Shown here in pieces: positions 1 to 11,476 of a DNA stretch of 64,000 nucleotides. The stretch covers positions 434,001-498,000 of the forward strand of contig JAPWGK010000019.1 of NCBI GenBank assembly GCA_029641185.1. Direction: 5' to 3'. The translations under genes were made by a program, and so were the position numbers. Positions within the stretch are counted from its first letter, which is position 1, and every line of letters starts with the position of its first letter. The notes under the pieces are model-generated. The model searched no databases. It was given only the letters and a program-made list of their open reading frames with translations, and was not told the DNA's origin. The stretch is from Pseudofabraea citricarpa. Its lineage: Eukaryota > Ascomycota > Leotiomycetes > Helotiales > Dermateaceae.

Positions 1-286
1 GCTTCGAGGCTGCTGCGGGCTCGTTTCCACCAAAGGTATCATCGTTGAATACATCATCCGTCTCATCCAATTGATCGCCGAGGCCATCATATGTATCCTC
101 AAAGTCGAGTCTGGTCAAGGTCAGTCTCGGTTCCTGATTGATGACGATGACTTCAACTTACGCGTCGTCATCATCATCACCTTGCGATGGTCGTGCAAAC
201 GGATCTGCAGCTTGCGCAAAGCCCGGAGCATTTGTATTGTGGCCACGATCCCGTGGGAGGGTCGCGTCGAAACCGAAGAACGACAT
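1..286 (-). CDS. PAT1: PAT1 mRNA decapping activator, N-terminus (partial)
   Basis: This is the 5' end of a gene that continues past the left window edge. Exon 1 (286-162) opens with MSFFGFDATLPRDRG, the typical start of fungal Pat1 (topoisomerase II-associated/decapping factor), and ends in an Asp run. A 51-nt GTAAGT..CAG intron (161-111) follows. Exon 2 (110-1) reads on in frame through DTYDGLGDQLDETDD, which is also conserved in fungal Pat1. Pat1 is known to bridge deadenylated mRNA, the Lsm1-7 ring and the decapping machinery in P-bodies. Only about 78 residues are visible, so the function rests on the N-terminal signature. The gene diverges from the mannosyltransferase at 1143. Confidence 0.88.
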
Positions 287-1142
287 AGCTATGGATCTTT
301 AGGAGCTGTGGTCAGTCTTCTTAGCGTCCATAGACGATGAGATAGAGTTTCGAGGAATATCAAGGATTCTTTGGCATCTGCAACTGCACCTGAAGTGTTA
401 GCAGATGCGTTGCTGTAGACACGAGGGGCGCAGGGCAACGGGAAGCTGATACATACTGGATTGGGTTGGAGGAAGTTGGAGAGCTTCTTCTATCACCGCG
501 CAAATTACACTTTTCCTCCACAGCAAACGGGGGCGTGCTAGAAAGAAGAGTGGGTTGCAGATTGCAAGAGCGGATGATAGGATGAGAGAAGATCGGATCC
601 GCGATGACGGAAACGGGGGGAGGTTGAGAGAGAGTTTGGGTAGGTGGTGGTGGTAGTGGTGGTGGTGGTGGTGAATTGCAAAATATGGTGGAGCGTTGCT
701 GAGGTGGGGAGCGTGGGAGGTTGCCAAGGGAGTGCGGCTCTGAAGGTTCACCCCAGGACGAAAGCGTGTGATGTGATGTGTGATGCTCGAGCTGGGAGGA
801 GCTGGAGCCGTCTTCAGGCTGTGCTGCCTCGGACGTCAGGCACACTCAATAGAGACACGAGATGCTAGGTTTAAGGTAAGGTACAGCCAGGTATGCCTTC
901 TTAAAGTCTCCCCTTATTCCTCTCCTCTACTCCGTATTGCGCGTCCTTTCGTGCAGTCTTGACCTTCTTGCAACCTCATGAATTAGGGCACACAACCCCC
1001 CCCCGTATCTTTCTTGTCCCACCCTTCTTTAGACAGGCTATATTTCCTGGAATCTCGACTCCAGATTTAATATTCCCGGCCATCTGGTTCAGGGTTTCCC
1101 TCCTTTCCTTGCACTACGACCGAGCTGTCCAGCACCATCAAC
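287..1142. other. Divergent promoter between PAT1 and the GT15 gene
   Basis: This 856-bp spacer separates two divergent start codons. It holds a GGT-type microsatellite and CT-rich tracts just before 1143, as expected of fungal 5' UTRs. ORFs on both strands here are low-complexity (His or Val runs from the GGT repeat) and are not supported as genes. Confidence 0.6.
643..673. repeat. Interrupted (GGT)n microsatellite
   Basis: About ten GGT units with one TAG-type interruption. It creates poly-Val and poly-His ORFs on the two strands. It lies in the PAT1 upstream region. Confidence 0.85.
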
Positions 1143-2535
1143 ATGGCTACCGGAACAGCCAGATACTTGAGATATATTCTCTTTGCATTCTTTGTAAGTG
1201 GTGGTTTGGGCATCTCTTTTGGGGCTATTCTCATCCACGTCATAGGGCTTGACTGTCGTCTACTTTATATCCTCTTCATCGACACAACGACTACCGAGCG
1301 CCAACGACATCCTCAACGGTGGCAAGACATCATGGGGAGGATCTGATGTGCCTGGAAAGGCTGGAACTGTGCCCACAGATGCGGCAGCTTCTGTGGCATC
1401 TGCTGGTGTAACTCCCAACACACAATCGAGTTTGCCTCCTGCGACTGCACCCGGGGAGCGCATGAACGCGACATTTGTCACCTTGGCGCGAAACTCGGAT
1501 CTTTGGGAAATCGCTCGTTCCATCCGACAAGTGGAGGATCGATTCAACAGGAAGTTTAACTACGATTGGGTTTTCCTTAACGACAAGCCTTTCGATGCTA
1601 CATTCAAGAAAGTCACCACCTCCCTGGTTTCCGGTACGACTCACTATGGAGAGATTCCTAAAGAGCATTGGTCCTTCCCAGAGCATATTGATCAAGACCG
1701 AGCTCGCAAGGTTCGTGAGGATATGGCACAGAGAAAGATTATCTACGGAGATTCCGTCAGTTACCGTCACATGTGTCGATTTGAATCTGGATTCTTTTTC
1801 CAGCAGGAATTGATGCTGAACTATGAATGGTACTGGCGTGTTGAGCCAAGTATCGAATTGTTCTGCGACATCAACTACGATACTTTCAAATTCATGGCGG
1901 ATAACGACAAGAAGTACAGTTTCGTACTTAGTTTGTATGAATACGTTGAGACCATCCCAACCCTGTGGGACAGCACAAAGAAATTCATGAAGGCTCACCC
2001 TGAGCACATTGCTGAAGGCAACTCCATGGGATTCCTCAGTGATGATGGTGGAGACACTTACAATCACTGCCACATGGTAAGCCGTCCAAGACAATTGATC
2101 GCACATCATTTATTAACTAATTTCGCAGTGGTCTAACTTCGAAATCGGAAATCTCAACTGGCTTCGTTCAAAGGCCTACATGGATTACTTCGAAGCGCTT
2201 GATGCTGACGGAGGATTCTTCTACGAGCGTTGGGGTGATGCACCTGTCCACTCTATTGCAGCCAGTCTTCTCCTCAAGAAGGAACAAATTCACTTCTTCA
2301 ACGACATCGCATACTATCACGTCCCATTCACGCATTGTCCAACAGGCGAGAAGACTAGATTGGACCTCAAGTGCCACTGCAACCCCAAGGACAATTTCGA
2401 CTGGAAGGGATATTCTTGTAAGTATCGGTTAAAATCCTCTTCAATACCCTTTACTAATGTATAGCAGGTACATCCAGATTCTTTGAGATCAACGGTATGG
2501 AAAAGCCGGAGGGCTATGAAAATCAACAGGATTAA
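1143..2535 (+). CDS. Golgi alpha-1,2-mannosyltransferase, GT15 (KRE2/MNT1/KTR family)
   Basis: Four exons (1143-1193, 1246-2076, 2129-2417, 2468-2535) give about 412 residues, usual for the family. The N-terminus has a short cytosolic stretch and one hydrophobic segment (about residues 8-25), the type II anchor of Golgi glycosyltransferases. A Ser/Thr/Pro/Ala-rich stem follows, then the GT15 domain with the hallmark [10 protein letters not shown] at about 209-218 and [17 protein letters not shown] near the end. The enzyme is expected to transfer mannose from GDP-mannose to O- and N-linked glycans in the Golgi. The last intron ends in a TAGCAG tandem acceptor; I chose the second AG because it gives the YSCTSRFFEI reading. 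Which KTR paralogue this is cannot be told from the window. Confidence 0.95.
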
Positions 2536-2929
2536 GGATTAGATAAATCCAAATAATCGCACGTTGAAAGGGTGTTCTATGGGGCTTCTTGGTATGATGA
2601 CGGCGTTGGTGAAATTTAAAAACCTTGTCGGTATAGGCTGTAGGCATAGTCTCATTGGGATGGAGATGCATCTATGCATAGGTAGCCATCGAGGCAAATC
2701 CATGATGGTACTCGTTTTCTTTCGAATCTTATAAACAAGATATAGTACCATCTGAAATTGTAAATTTATGTTTTAGACTTATGCTTATAATTTACGTCCT
2801 TTGTGTCTTATACAGCTATTCTTGTACACGATAATACAGGTATCCGTCGAACGCCTCCAATATTTGCTTGATGGTAGATTCATTTCTAGGATGTCATTTG
2901 ATCCCCGAACCTTCTCCCTTAAGCCCTTT
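2536..2929. other. Convergent 3' spacer
   Basis: These 394 bp lie between the stop codons of the GT15 gene and the mitochondrial S12 gene. The stretch is AT-rich and should hold both 3' UTRs. I see no other feature in it. Confidence 0.6.
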
Positions 2930-3501
2930 CTAAGTAGTCAACGTTTTGGGTTTCTTCGTGCCGTACTTCGATCGACTCGTCATTCTGCTACCTACACCTC
3001 CCTTGAAGCCAAAAATGTCAGTTGCGAGTACCCATTAAGGTCGAAAGGAGAACCTACCAAGTCCATTGCACCTCTCACTAAATGATATCTTACACCAGGA
3101 CAATCCTGACTTCTGCCTCCTCGAACCAACACCACACTATGCTGCTGCACATTATGGCCCTCTCCAGAGATATACGCCGTGATGACCTTGCCCGTGCTCA
3201 ATCTAACTCTGGCCGTCTTTCTCTCGGCGGAATTGGGCTTCTTCGGTTTCGTGATGCCGACCTTGAGGCAGACGCCCTTCAGCGCCGGGGCATTGACAAT
3301 AGTCAATTGCGGCGAGACGGACTTCCGCGCCTTCTGCGGCTTGCGGCACCCTTTCGAGACCTGGTTGTACGTTGCGAAGGGTGTGGGTGTTGAGGAGAAT
3401 TGCCGCGCGATTGAGCTGCCGCTCGCGGGTTTGTTGATCGCTGTTCGAAGTGGGAGACGCAACGATGGCATCAGGAAGCGCCGCAGCATTGGAGCGGCCA
3501 T
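2930..3501 (-). CDS. MRPS12: Mitochondrial small-subunit ribosomal protein uS12m
   Basis: Exon 1 (3501-3058) and exon 2 (3001-2930) give about 171 residues. After an Arg/Ser-rich mitochondrial presequence (about residues 1-45) comes the uS12 core: [21 protein letters not shown], the decoding-centre PNS loop, then [19 protein letters not shown] and the C-terminal [11 protein letters not shown], which appears only after removing the 56-nt GTAGGT..AAG intron. uS12 sits at the decoding site of the mitoribosome. I start at the Met of MAAPMLRRF; an in-frame Met 13 codons upstream (3540) and another at 3582 are possible but add non-targeting-like sequence. A TCACGTGA box lies at 3579-3586. Confidence 0.95.
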
Positions 3502-3578
3502 CTTTGCGTTGGTTCTGGGAGGTTGTTGTTCGTTCCTCATCTTGACATTGTCGATATATTCTGTACTAGCGCATGATA

Positions 3579-3586
3579 TCACGTGA
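3579..3586. promoter_or_regulatory. TCACGTGA palindrome upstream of MRPS12
   Basis: An 8-bp E-box-type palindrome (bHLH, Cbf1-like class) lies about 78 bp before the chosen start. The same core recurs upstream of CCA1/TRAPPC8 (39980-39993) and, in part, of the CHMP7-like gene (42989-42995). Confidence 0.45.
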
Positions 3587-5174
3587 GTGCGAACACGTTC
3601 CGCGGTTCACCTTGACCTGCGAGTTTCATCGCGTCTTTACAGCTTCACTTGTGCTAGTTTCGTCCCATGCACAATTAAACCTTCTCTTTTGACGACTTGG
3701 CATTCTGCTCGGGCATGGTGTCGCATGGTCTTCAACTCATAGATGAGTGGCCGCTTGGCTTGAGTTGAAACCATGATGGAGTCAAGAATCTCCGGTTTTG
3801 ACAACAGCAAGTGTGTGCTCCAATCAAGGAAATGAAGGCGGCGAAGACCTACTTCAAAATCACAAGAAAGGTACAATTCAACACAAGAGCAAGATCTTCT
3901 ACTGTCAGTATTTCTTAGCATTGCCATTCACTGCGCAGTAAGAAATACCGTATGAGCGTACAAGCTTTCTTTTTGCTCGAGATTGCTCATACCATCTACA
4001 GTAAGACTATCTCCCGTCTTCGTACGTTTATCAAAGGAATTATTTTTTAAACTTTGTTAAAGCTCGTACGGTATGTTACCTTGAACGGAAGCTTTACAGT
4101 GAGTAGTACGAGGTAGGGCAAATTTGACGGGTAAACAAAGCATAATATTTCTATACTTAACTTAAGGTTCATGACGTTGTTCGGAATGGAAAGGTTCTAA
4201 CTATAGAAAATAATTGGGCCTTGTCTTTAAAGTACCAGCACAAGACTATCCTTTAGTCTAGGGTTCTAGAAGCATGAGACTTTCGCGGCAACTTGTATTG
4301 ACGATGGCAGACTTTGATTACTTCATCGGCAAAGAAATGAGACTTGCCATCGGAGCCGGTAGTTGGCTATTCTGTTAAGCGATGGGTCTTTCGGACTCTG
4401 AATTCTTGCAATTATTTTGCTAGAAGGCTTGTTGATAGGAAGATTCTTCGTTTTAACAGCAAGGGGAAAGTTCCCGATCAATTCTTAGTTTGATCTCCAG
4501 CTACACAGGCTCGTTTGACTTTTTATCCTCTTCAAATCTGTGGCATCATGTTTTCTCTCTACCCCACATTTCAACAACCGCCTTTCCCCGGCCCTGGTCC
4601 CATTTAGCCAAAAAGGCACAACAGACCCCATGGCTTAGGTTGATCCCCCTCATGTTTGCATTATTTCGGAATCATTTTCAAAATTCTTCCGTTGTACTTT
4701 GCCATTCGTGCGCGAAATATGCATCAGGGTCTCCACAAACAAGGAACGATCTTCTCCGTCGTTGTGTCGTCACTCTTGCATTGATTTCCTTCAAGTTGTC
4801 GACTTCGGAAGACTCCCCCCGAGCTATACGATGAGGAAACATGAGATTTCCCTCCTCAAAATTAAACTTGTTGATCGGCAACCTACCGTTCGCCGATACC
4901 CCGCCTTTAGATCTGCTCATTCGTCTAGGGACCTTGCCCCTTATTTTGATTCCGATTGAGTACGGAATTCTTGGATCTCTAAGCTGTCGCTTAGCTCCAT
5001 GTACCTGATCATGTTGTCAACAGCACTGCATATTTCTCATTTGCCCTGCATCACAAGGATTTGTCTTTGGCGATGTCACCGGGGTATTATATAACATAGA
5101 GGTACCTGGCAGTCACTTGTTCACTTCTCGCTTCACTTTCACTGTCTTTGAAACAAAGTGTTTGAGCTTTCAAG
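3587..5174. other. Gene-free AT-rich spacer
   Basis: About 1.6 kb upstream of the GH35 gene. Reading frames here are short and show no recognisable domain or intron-joined continuation. I see no tRNA and no clear transposon ends. Confidence 0.5.
5088..5094 (+). promoter_or_regulatory. TATA box of the GH35 gene
   Basis: TATATAA lies 81 bp upstream of the start at 5175, followed by a CT-rich leader (CACTTCTCGCTTCACTTTC). This spacing fits an inducible fungal promoter. Confidence 0.5.
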
Positions 5175-8100
5175 ATGAAGCTATTCTCAACGCTTATAAG
5201 CCTTGCGCTTGCTACGCAGAGCATAGCTTTATCTATCAGTGGGCAAAAATTGACAGTTGAGAGAGACACACTGGGTCTTCAGGACATTGTAAGCCCGCCA
5301 CCTTTTTTCAAAAGTTCAAATCATGTGATTAACCACTTGAAGGTGACTTACGATGACCAATCTCTCTTTGTCTATGGCGAAAGAGTCTTCATATTCGCTG
5401 GAGAGTTTCACCCGTTTCGGTTACCAGTTCCTGATCTCTGGTTAGATGTTTTCCAAAAGGTCAAAGCATTGGGTTTCAATGTTATATCCTTCTATGTGGA
5501 CTGGGCTCTTGTAGAAGGTGAACCGGGTGTATATAGTGCCGAGGGCATCTTTGCATTTGAGCCTTTCTTTGAAGCAGCCAAGGAAGCCGGAATATATCTC
5601 ATTGCTCGTCCAGGTCCGGTGAGTGTCTCAATCTGTCTCAGAACTTAGCATTACTGATTGATAAAAGTATATTAATGCTGAGACGAGCGGCGGTGGATTT
5701 CCGGGGTAGGAACCTTTTCAATTGTTTCCTTCTCTTTTATAACAACGTCTTGTTGTTTTAATTACTTCATAGCCATCTATGAACCGAGATTTGAGGGGAA
5801 GAAGAATGTTGAGCGATCATTTACTGACGAACTGTAGATGGCTTCAACGCGTCAAAGGTCAATTGAGAACAGATGCACCTGATTATCTTGCGGCAACAGA
5901 AAACTACGCAGCACATATCGGAGCTGCAATTGCCAAGGCTCAGATTACCAATGGCGGCCCGGTAATTCTATTCCAGCCAGAAAATGAATATTCTGGAGGT
6001 TTCGGCGACGTCTATGGAGGATTCCCCAACGCGCCTTATTTTGCAGCTGTAAAAAAGCAGTTCTTGGATGCTGGGATAATTGTACCATATATTAACAACG
6101 ATGCGTGTAAGTCTTTCCTTTTGCGCATGGAAGGCCTGAACTAAATAGTACCAGGGCCTCAGGGATTATTCGCTCCCGGTGACATTGTCAACGGAACAAC
6201 TGCCGGAAATGTAGATATCTATGGTCACGATAATTACCCACTCGGATTCGACTGTGCTAATCCAACAACATGGCCTGCTACCTCGTTACCGACTTATTTC
6301 CACGACACCCACATGGAACAAAGCCCAAGTACACCATATGCGATTCCCGAGTTTCAGGGAGGCGCCTTTGATCCATGGGGTGGCAACGGATTTGAGGATT
6401 GCGCCCAGCTCCTCAACATGGAATTCGAGAGAGTATTCAATAAGAACAATTTTGCGTCGGGAGTGAGATTGTTGAGCATGTACATGATCTGTAAGCTAAA
6501 ATGAGTTGTTTAAACAGTGCAAAAGCTAACATGAATAGACGGCGGTACAAACTGGGGCAACCTCGGTCACGCTGGAGGTTATACAAGCTACGACTATGGT
6601 GCAAGCATAGCAGAAAATCGTGAAATAGATCGAGAGAAGTACAGTGAAGTTAAGCTGCAAGGCAACTTCTTAAAAGTGTCACCAGCATTTCTAACCACCT
6701 CTGTTGGTGACACGGTCAATGGTACTTTTGCAAGCACCGAAGCTATCACAACTACTCCACTGATTGGCAATGGAACCGTAACCAACTTTTACGTCATCAG
6801 ACATGCTGATTATCAAAAATTAACCCCCACATCTTACAAGCTTAACTTGAACACGAGTTTAGGACAAATTTCGATTCCGCAGCTTGGTGGTTCTTTGACT
6901 CTAAGCGGCAGAGATTCCAAGTGGCATGTCACAGATTACGACGTCGGAGGCACTACGCTTCTCTATTCTACTGCCGAGATATTCACGTGGAAGAAGTTTA
7001 GCGATAAGAAAGTCCTCGTTGTCTACGGTGGCCCCGAGGAATTACACGAGCTGGCCGTGAAAGGAGCAAAGAAAGTGACTATCATCGAGGGTGATGTCAC
7101 AAGCAAAAATACCAACGGGACGTCGATTCTGAAGTGGACCACCTCGGCAAGCCGTAAAGTTGTTCAGGTCGGAGATCTTTTTGTTTACATTTTGGACCGA
7201 AATACAGCATACAACTATTGGGTTCCAGATTTTGTACGAGACGATAAGTGGGGTGCATAGTAAGTATAGATAAGTCAAATACCGAATACTTCTATGCTAA
7301 TGTGGAATCAGTTCTGCCCCTATCAGTAGCACTACTTCTGTTATTGTCGAAGCGGGATATCTTGTGCGAAATGTTTATATCCAAGACAAAGCTTTACACA
7401 TCAATGGTGATGTAAATGCAACAGTGCCAATTAAAGTTATCGGCGCACCTACAGGGCTACGAAGTCTTCACTTCAATGACCGAAAATTACAGTATACCGT
7501 CAATAATGCAACAGGAGAATGGTCATCAAAACTTGAATATTCTAAGCCCGAGTTGAATCTACCAGACTTATCAGCCCTGTCTTGGAAGTACGTAGACGAC
7601 TTACCTGAAATTCAGCCAGCATATGACGATTCTCTGTGGACTGTCGCTGATCACAACACGACTGTAAATCCGACTGCGTTAAAGACACCTACATCTCTGT
7701 ACGCCTCTGATTATGGCTACAATGCAGGAGTCCTGGTTTATCGAGGCCATTTCACAGCTTCAGGCAACGAAACAAAATTCTATTTATCAACCCAGGGAGG
7801 TTCGGCATTTGGCTCTTCGGTCTGGTTGAACAACACATATCTTGGATCATGGCCTGGTAATGATGCATCGCTCGCTAACAACAAGACCTACACATTGCCA
7901 AACCTGTCCGCGGGCAAGAAATATGTTTTGACCATACTCGTCGATAACAATGGTTTGGATGGGAACTGGGTTGTGGGAGTTGATGCTATGAAAGCTCCAC
8001 GCGGAATTTTAGATTACAACCTCGATGGTGGATCCAAATCCCGTATTAGCTGGAAGCTGACAGGAAATCTCGGTGGAGAATCGTACATCGATAAAGCTCG

Positions 8101-8700
8101 AGGTCCCCTCAACGAAGGCGGCCTGTATGCCGAGCGCCAATCTTTTGTACATCCTTACCCCCCAAATCGCAATTGGGCAGCGGGAACTCCCAAAGAAGGA
8201 ATCAGCAAAGCGGGTGTGGCTTTCTACCAGGCCGAGTTTGATCTGAAACTTCCCCGAGATTACGATATTCCGCTTGCGTTCACTTTTGGAAATACCACCA
8301 CGGATGGGGAGATTTCTAACTATCGAGCTCTCTTGTGGGTAAATGGCTATCAGTTTGGAAAGTAAGTTGATCTTTCTCTTCTTGCTTGTTTATTAAATGA
8401 AGACTGACTTATTTGTTAGGTACGTCAACCACATTGGACCTCAAACTTCGTTCCCTGTTCCTCAAGGTAAACACATTTAATCTGATTTGATCTTCTTTGG
8501 GGGAGTTGTGCTAACACGTGCTAGGCATTCTCAATTTTTACGGCAAGAATTGGCTGGCGGTTGAAATATGGGCTCAGCAAGCGAGCGGTGCGCATCTGAC
8601 TGACTTCAAATTGGAAGCTGGTACGCCAGTCTGGACTTCACTGGACACCCCAAAGATGGCTCCTATTCCAAGCTATAGCAAGAGACCCGGTGCTTATTGA
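5175..8700 (+). CDS. lacA: Secreted beta-galactosidase, glycoside hydrolase family 35
   Basis: Eight exons (5175-5618, 5668-5705, 5838-6106, 6155-6490, 6539-7259, 7312-8361, 8420-8466, 8525-8700) give 1026 residues, normal for fungal LacA. A signal peptide covers about residues 1-19. The GH35 TIM barrel follows, with the acid/base Glu in QPENEY (about E211) and the nucleophile Glu in PEFQGG (about E316). Then come the beta-galactosidase domain 2/3 region and two C-terminal jelly-roll domains. It should release terminal beta-linked galactose from lactose-type or plant cell-wall substrates outside the cell. Many N-x-S/T sites fit secretion. Intron 2 is unusually long (5706-5837, 132 nt). The symbol follows the Aspergillus family name; orthology to a specific lac gene is not shown. 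Confidence 0.95.
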
Positions 8701-11476
8701 TAGATAAACAATGAAGGAAATAGTTTGACTGTTGATATTTCTCCCTTAATTCTAGCTTGTGCATTAAAACCGTGCACTTTTTCCACATGCGTATATAATA
8801 ACACGCATTCATCGAGAATGATTTACTTCTTTGGATATCTTACGTATATGATTGTAGGTTAGAGGTTCATTTTAACAAAAATAGATACTTCAACCTTTAA
8901 GGTTAGTGAACTCATTATTACGATTGAGTTAACGTTTGCGGTCAGGTTTAGAGTAGGGGAAGTTCCGAATAACTAAAGGTTACTTCCAGAGGTCAAAAAC
9001 CAAAAGCCAAAAGCCAAAAGCCAAAAAACGCTCGCCATTGAGTAACTCCAAACAATTAATCAGTATTAATAAGACTCATACGAGCGACATATTTTTCGCT
9101 AATGTTGAATGCGTAGAATTTAGCGATGTGGATCTAAGCAGGACAAACTTTGGATTACCTCAGATATATAAACCAGCTCTTAGGATTTAATTTAAAGCCC
9201 ATGCGGCCTCCGAGTCCCAGACAAGATCTATGTTTTCTTTTTCATCTTGTACTATGCTGATGGTGGTTGTTTATTAACAACCGTGTGCTAAGAGCAGTTA
9301 TGGATCTGCGATTTTGCTACATATTAGCTAAGGTGTAATATTCGTGGACTCTGCAAATATCGATGCTACCTGAATGCAAACTTGCTTACTTGTCGAATAC
9401 AGAAAAATGCACTTTGGGTTTTTTAAAGCGGGATTCATCAAAGATTGTCTGTCTCACGACTCACGAGGCCTGGGCCTGGTGTTGTACAGACCGCTTTTGC
9501 TGAAATGTCTAGAATTTTGCAGGGCAGAAAACAAGGGCGGTCTGCAAGGTAATATGGTGCAAATCCTGGGCGGCGATGGCGTCAAAGAAATGGAACGACG
9601 TCTTACCTTCTTATATATTTTCTTCCGTTTTACAATTCCTTTTCACTTGTTACACATCGTTCTTTGACCAACTGCCTCATTCTTTGCAACAAACCCAATT
9701 CCACTTTGCGACCGAGTCAGGAACCCACGCACATCCAACTTCAGCCTAGAAGCTCTCATTATAGCGGGTGGCTGAAAATACAGAACATGCAAAGCTCCAG
9801 CCAGATTCAAGCACATGGAGCAACCCTCTCAAAGCAGACGGCCGACCTAAGTCACATAGCTCTACAACGCGCGGCGATTGTACACGTCACGACCAGCACC
9901 GGAAGGCAGGGAGCACGGCGCAATATGATGTATTCGAAGACCCTCCAAACCCAATATACTGCTTCTCATCAGACCATCAGGGTAGGATGCCACACGATTC
10001 CTCTACATTATGATATTACTACTGCGCCGGCGAAGATACCATGAACGCGAAGTCGGAATTCTCGGGGAACTCCTTGCATTGGCCCGTCTGGTTCCTGCGT
10101 ACAACGATACGGTGTACGATTGATCTCACATTTTCACCAACCACCAGTGGTTGACTGGCTGATAGGATATCAGTAATAATGGATCTCGTGGCCGATCAGG
10201 AGCTCGGGTTGTCCGCTTTTCTACGGGTATCCCACCTTTGGCCTCGCCGGTACTCTACACCATGAAAATTCTCTCTGCCGTGCATGGGAAGGCTGTTGAT
10301 ATACAGATCTAAGAGAGATAACGGGAAAGCTACGGTAATACTATCGTCTCCCGATGGGAGATCAGGTTACATCTGGAGATATTAGCCAGGACAGAATTCG
10401 CTTTCGCCGGGGTTCAGCAGCCCGGGTTCAGCGGGTCCAAGTGGATTGTTCAGACAATTCTGCGCCTAACAACGCCGCCGAGCCCCATTCTTGCAGGCCA
10501 TCAAATAAACTTCAGAGAGAGTTGCGGGAGAGCTCTAACTACGAAGTCGGTAACGGTTCATGAATGGCCAAATTCCTTCCAAGCGGTCTATTCTTCTCTT
10601 GAATTACACCGTCTGGCCACTGACACACCCTGGTACTCTTCTTTTGGTCTTGGCACTGCTGTGCAATCGAAGCAACTTCTTCGAACTCTGTTCTGTCTGG
10701 CCGTGTTCTTCATTTGGGTCACTTGGTCCCGTATCAGTGACATCAGCGAGCGATTGGTCAAGGGCCATTGCAGTATTGTCGCTCTTACAGCGCTGCCTTC
10801 TTTCTCGATAAGAGAATACTTGAGGAGACAAAGCTATCTCTCATCTAGATTAGTAGAGAGACTCGTCATGACTACATCAATGCCTTCCGATTCTTCCCCG
10901 CATTCTTATGTTTCCAGCTGCACTTTCGAGGTCCGCAAGCCAAGGAACCCAAGGAACATTCTATGCCAAGGGATCTTCTCTTGGCCGAAGGACGTACTGA
11001 TAGCAGTCGGCGTTCATTTTGGGAGGAGTCAAAGCTTTTATTACATATCAGTGATTTGGTAACGCGGCCACGAAAGCGATATCTTCAAATTCTACCTAGG
11101 TAGGGTAGGATTTTGCTTGCAAAATGGGGGTGATTGGCCACGCCCTTCAATATCTTCCAATGTCAAGGTAGTTATGCCAATGCGAGAGTTCGTCCGGCCT
11201 TCAAACTGATGCAGGCTTCCCTGCATGGTTGCACAATAATGTTCAAGAAATCTCGAAGGTAACACAAACAAACCCACTCGAAGGGCGTTTTCCAAGCTTG
11301 TCAAGATAGGTAGGTGGATCGTACGCCAAGGCATCTTACGAGTACTGCATTTGTTATCTTAGAAATTCGGATTGTTGATTCAGCCGCCTCTTGTATATAT
11401 GGTGCTAAAGAGTCCAACTTTGAATGAGTTCTTCATCAGCTGCCTTAAGTTTCTTCTCGAGAAACTACTTGTCAAC
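8701..11476. other. 2.8-kb spacer without recognisable genes
   Basis: This holds the 3' UTR of the GH35 gene, a 7-bp tandem repeat (8994-9028) and the promoter of the amino-acid oxidase. ORFs between 9374 and 11062 are short, overlap in different frames and match no domain I know. It could be the remains of a decayed gene or element, but I cannot show that. Confidence 0.5.
8994..9028. repeat. Tandem 7-bp repeat (CAAAAGC)n
   Basis: Five consecutive 7-mers: one CAAAAAC, three CAAAAGC and one CAAAAAA. It lies about 300 bp after the GH35 stop codon. Confidence 0.85.

Noticed and set aside
360..845. Overlapping minus-strand frames with poly-His and Pro-rich sequence
   Set aside because: They are translations of the GGT microsatellite and flanks in the PAT1 upstream region, with no domain or splice continuation.
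1330..2109. 259-codon frame on the minus strand
   Set aside because: It is fully antisense to the GT15 mannosyltransferase, whose motifs and introns are clear; the antisense frame shows no domain.
9374..11062. Series of plus-strand frames in the spacer before the amino-acid oxidase
   Set aside because: No domain, no consistent frame across plausible introns, and overlapping reading frames; I could not support a gene or a named transposon.
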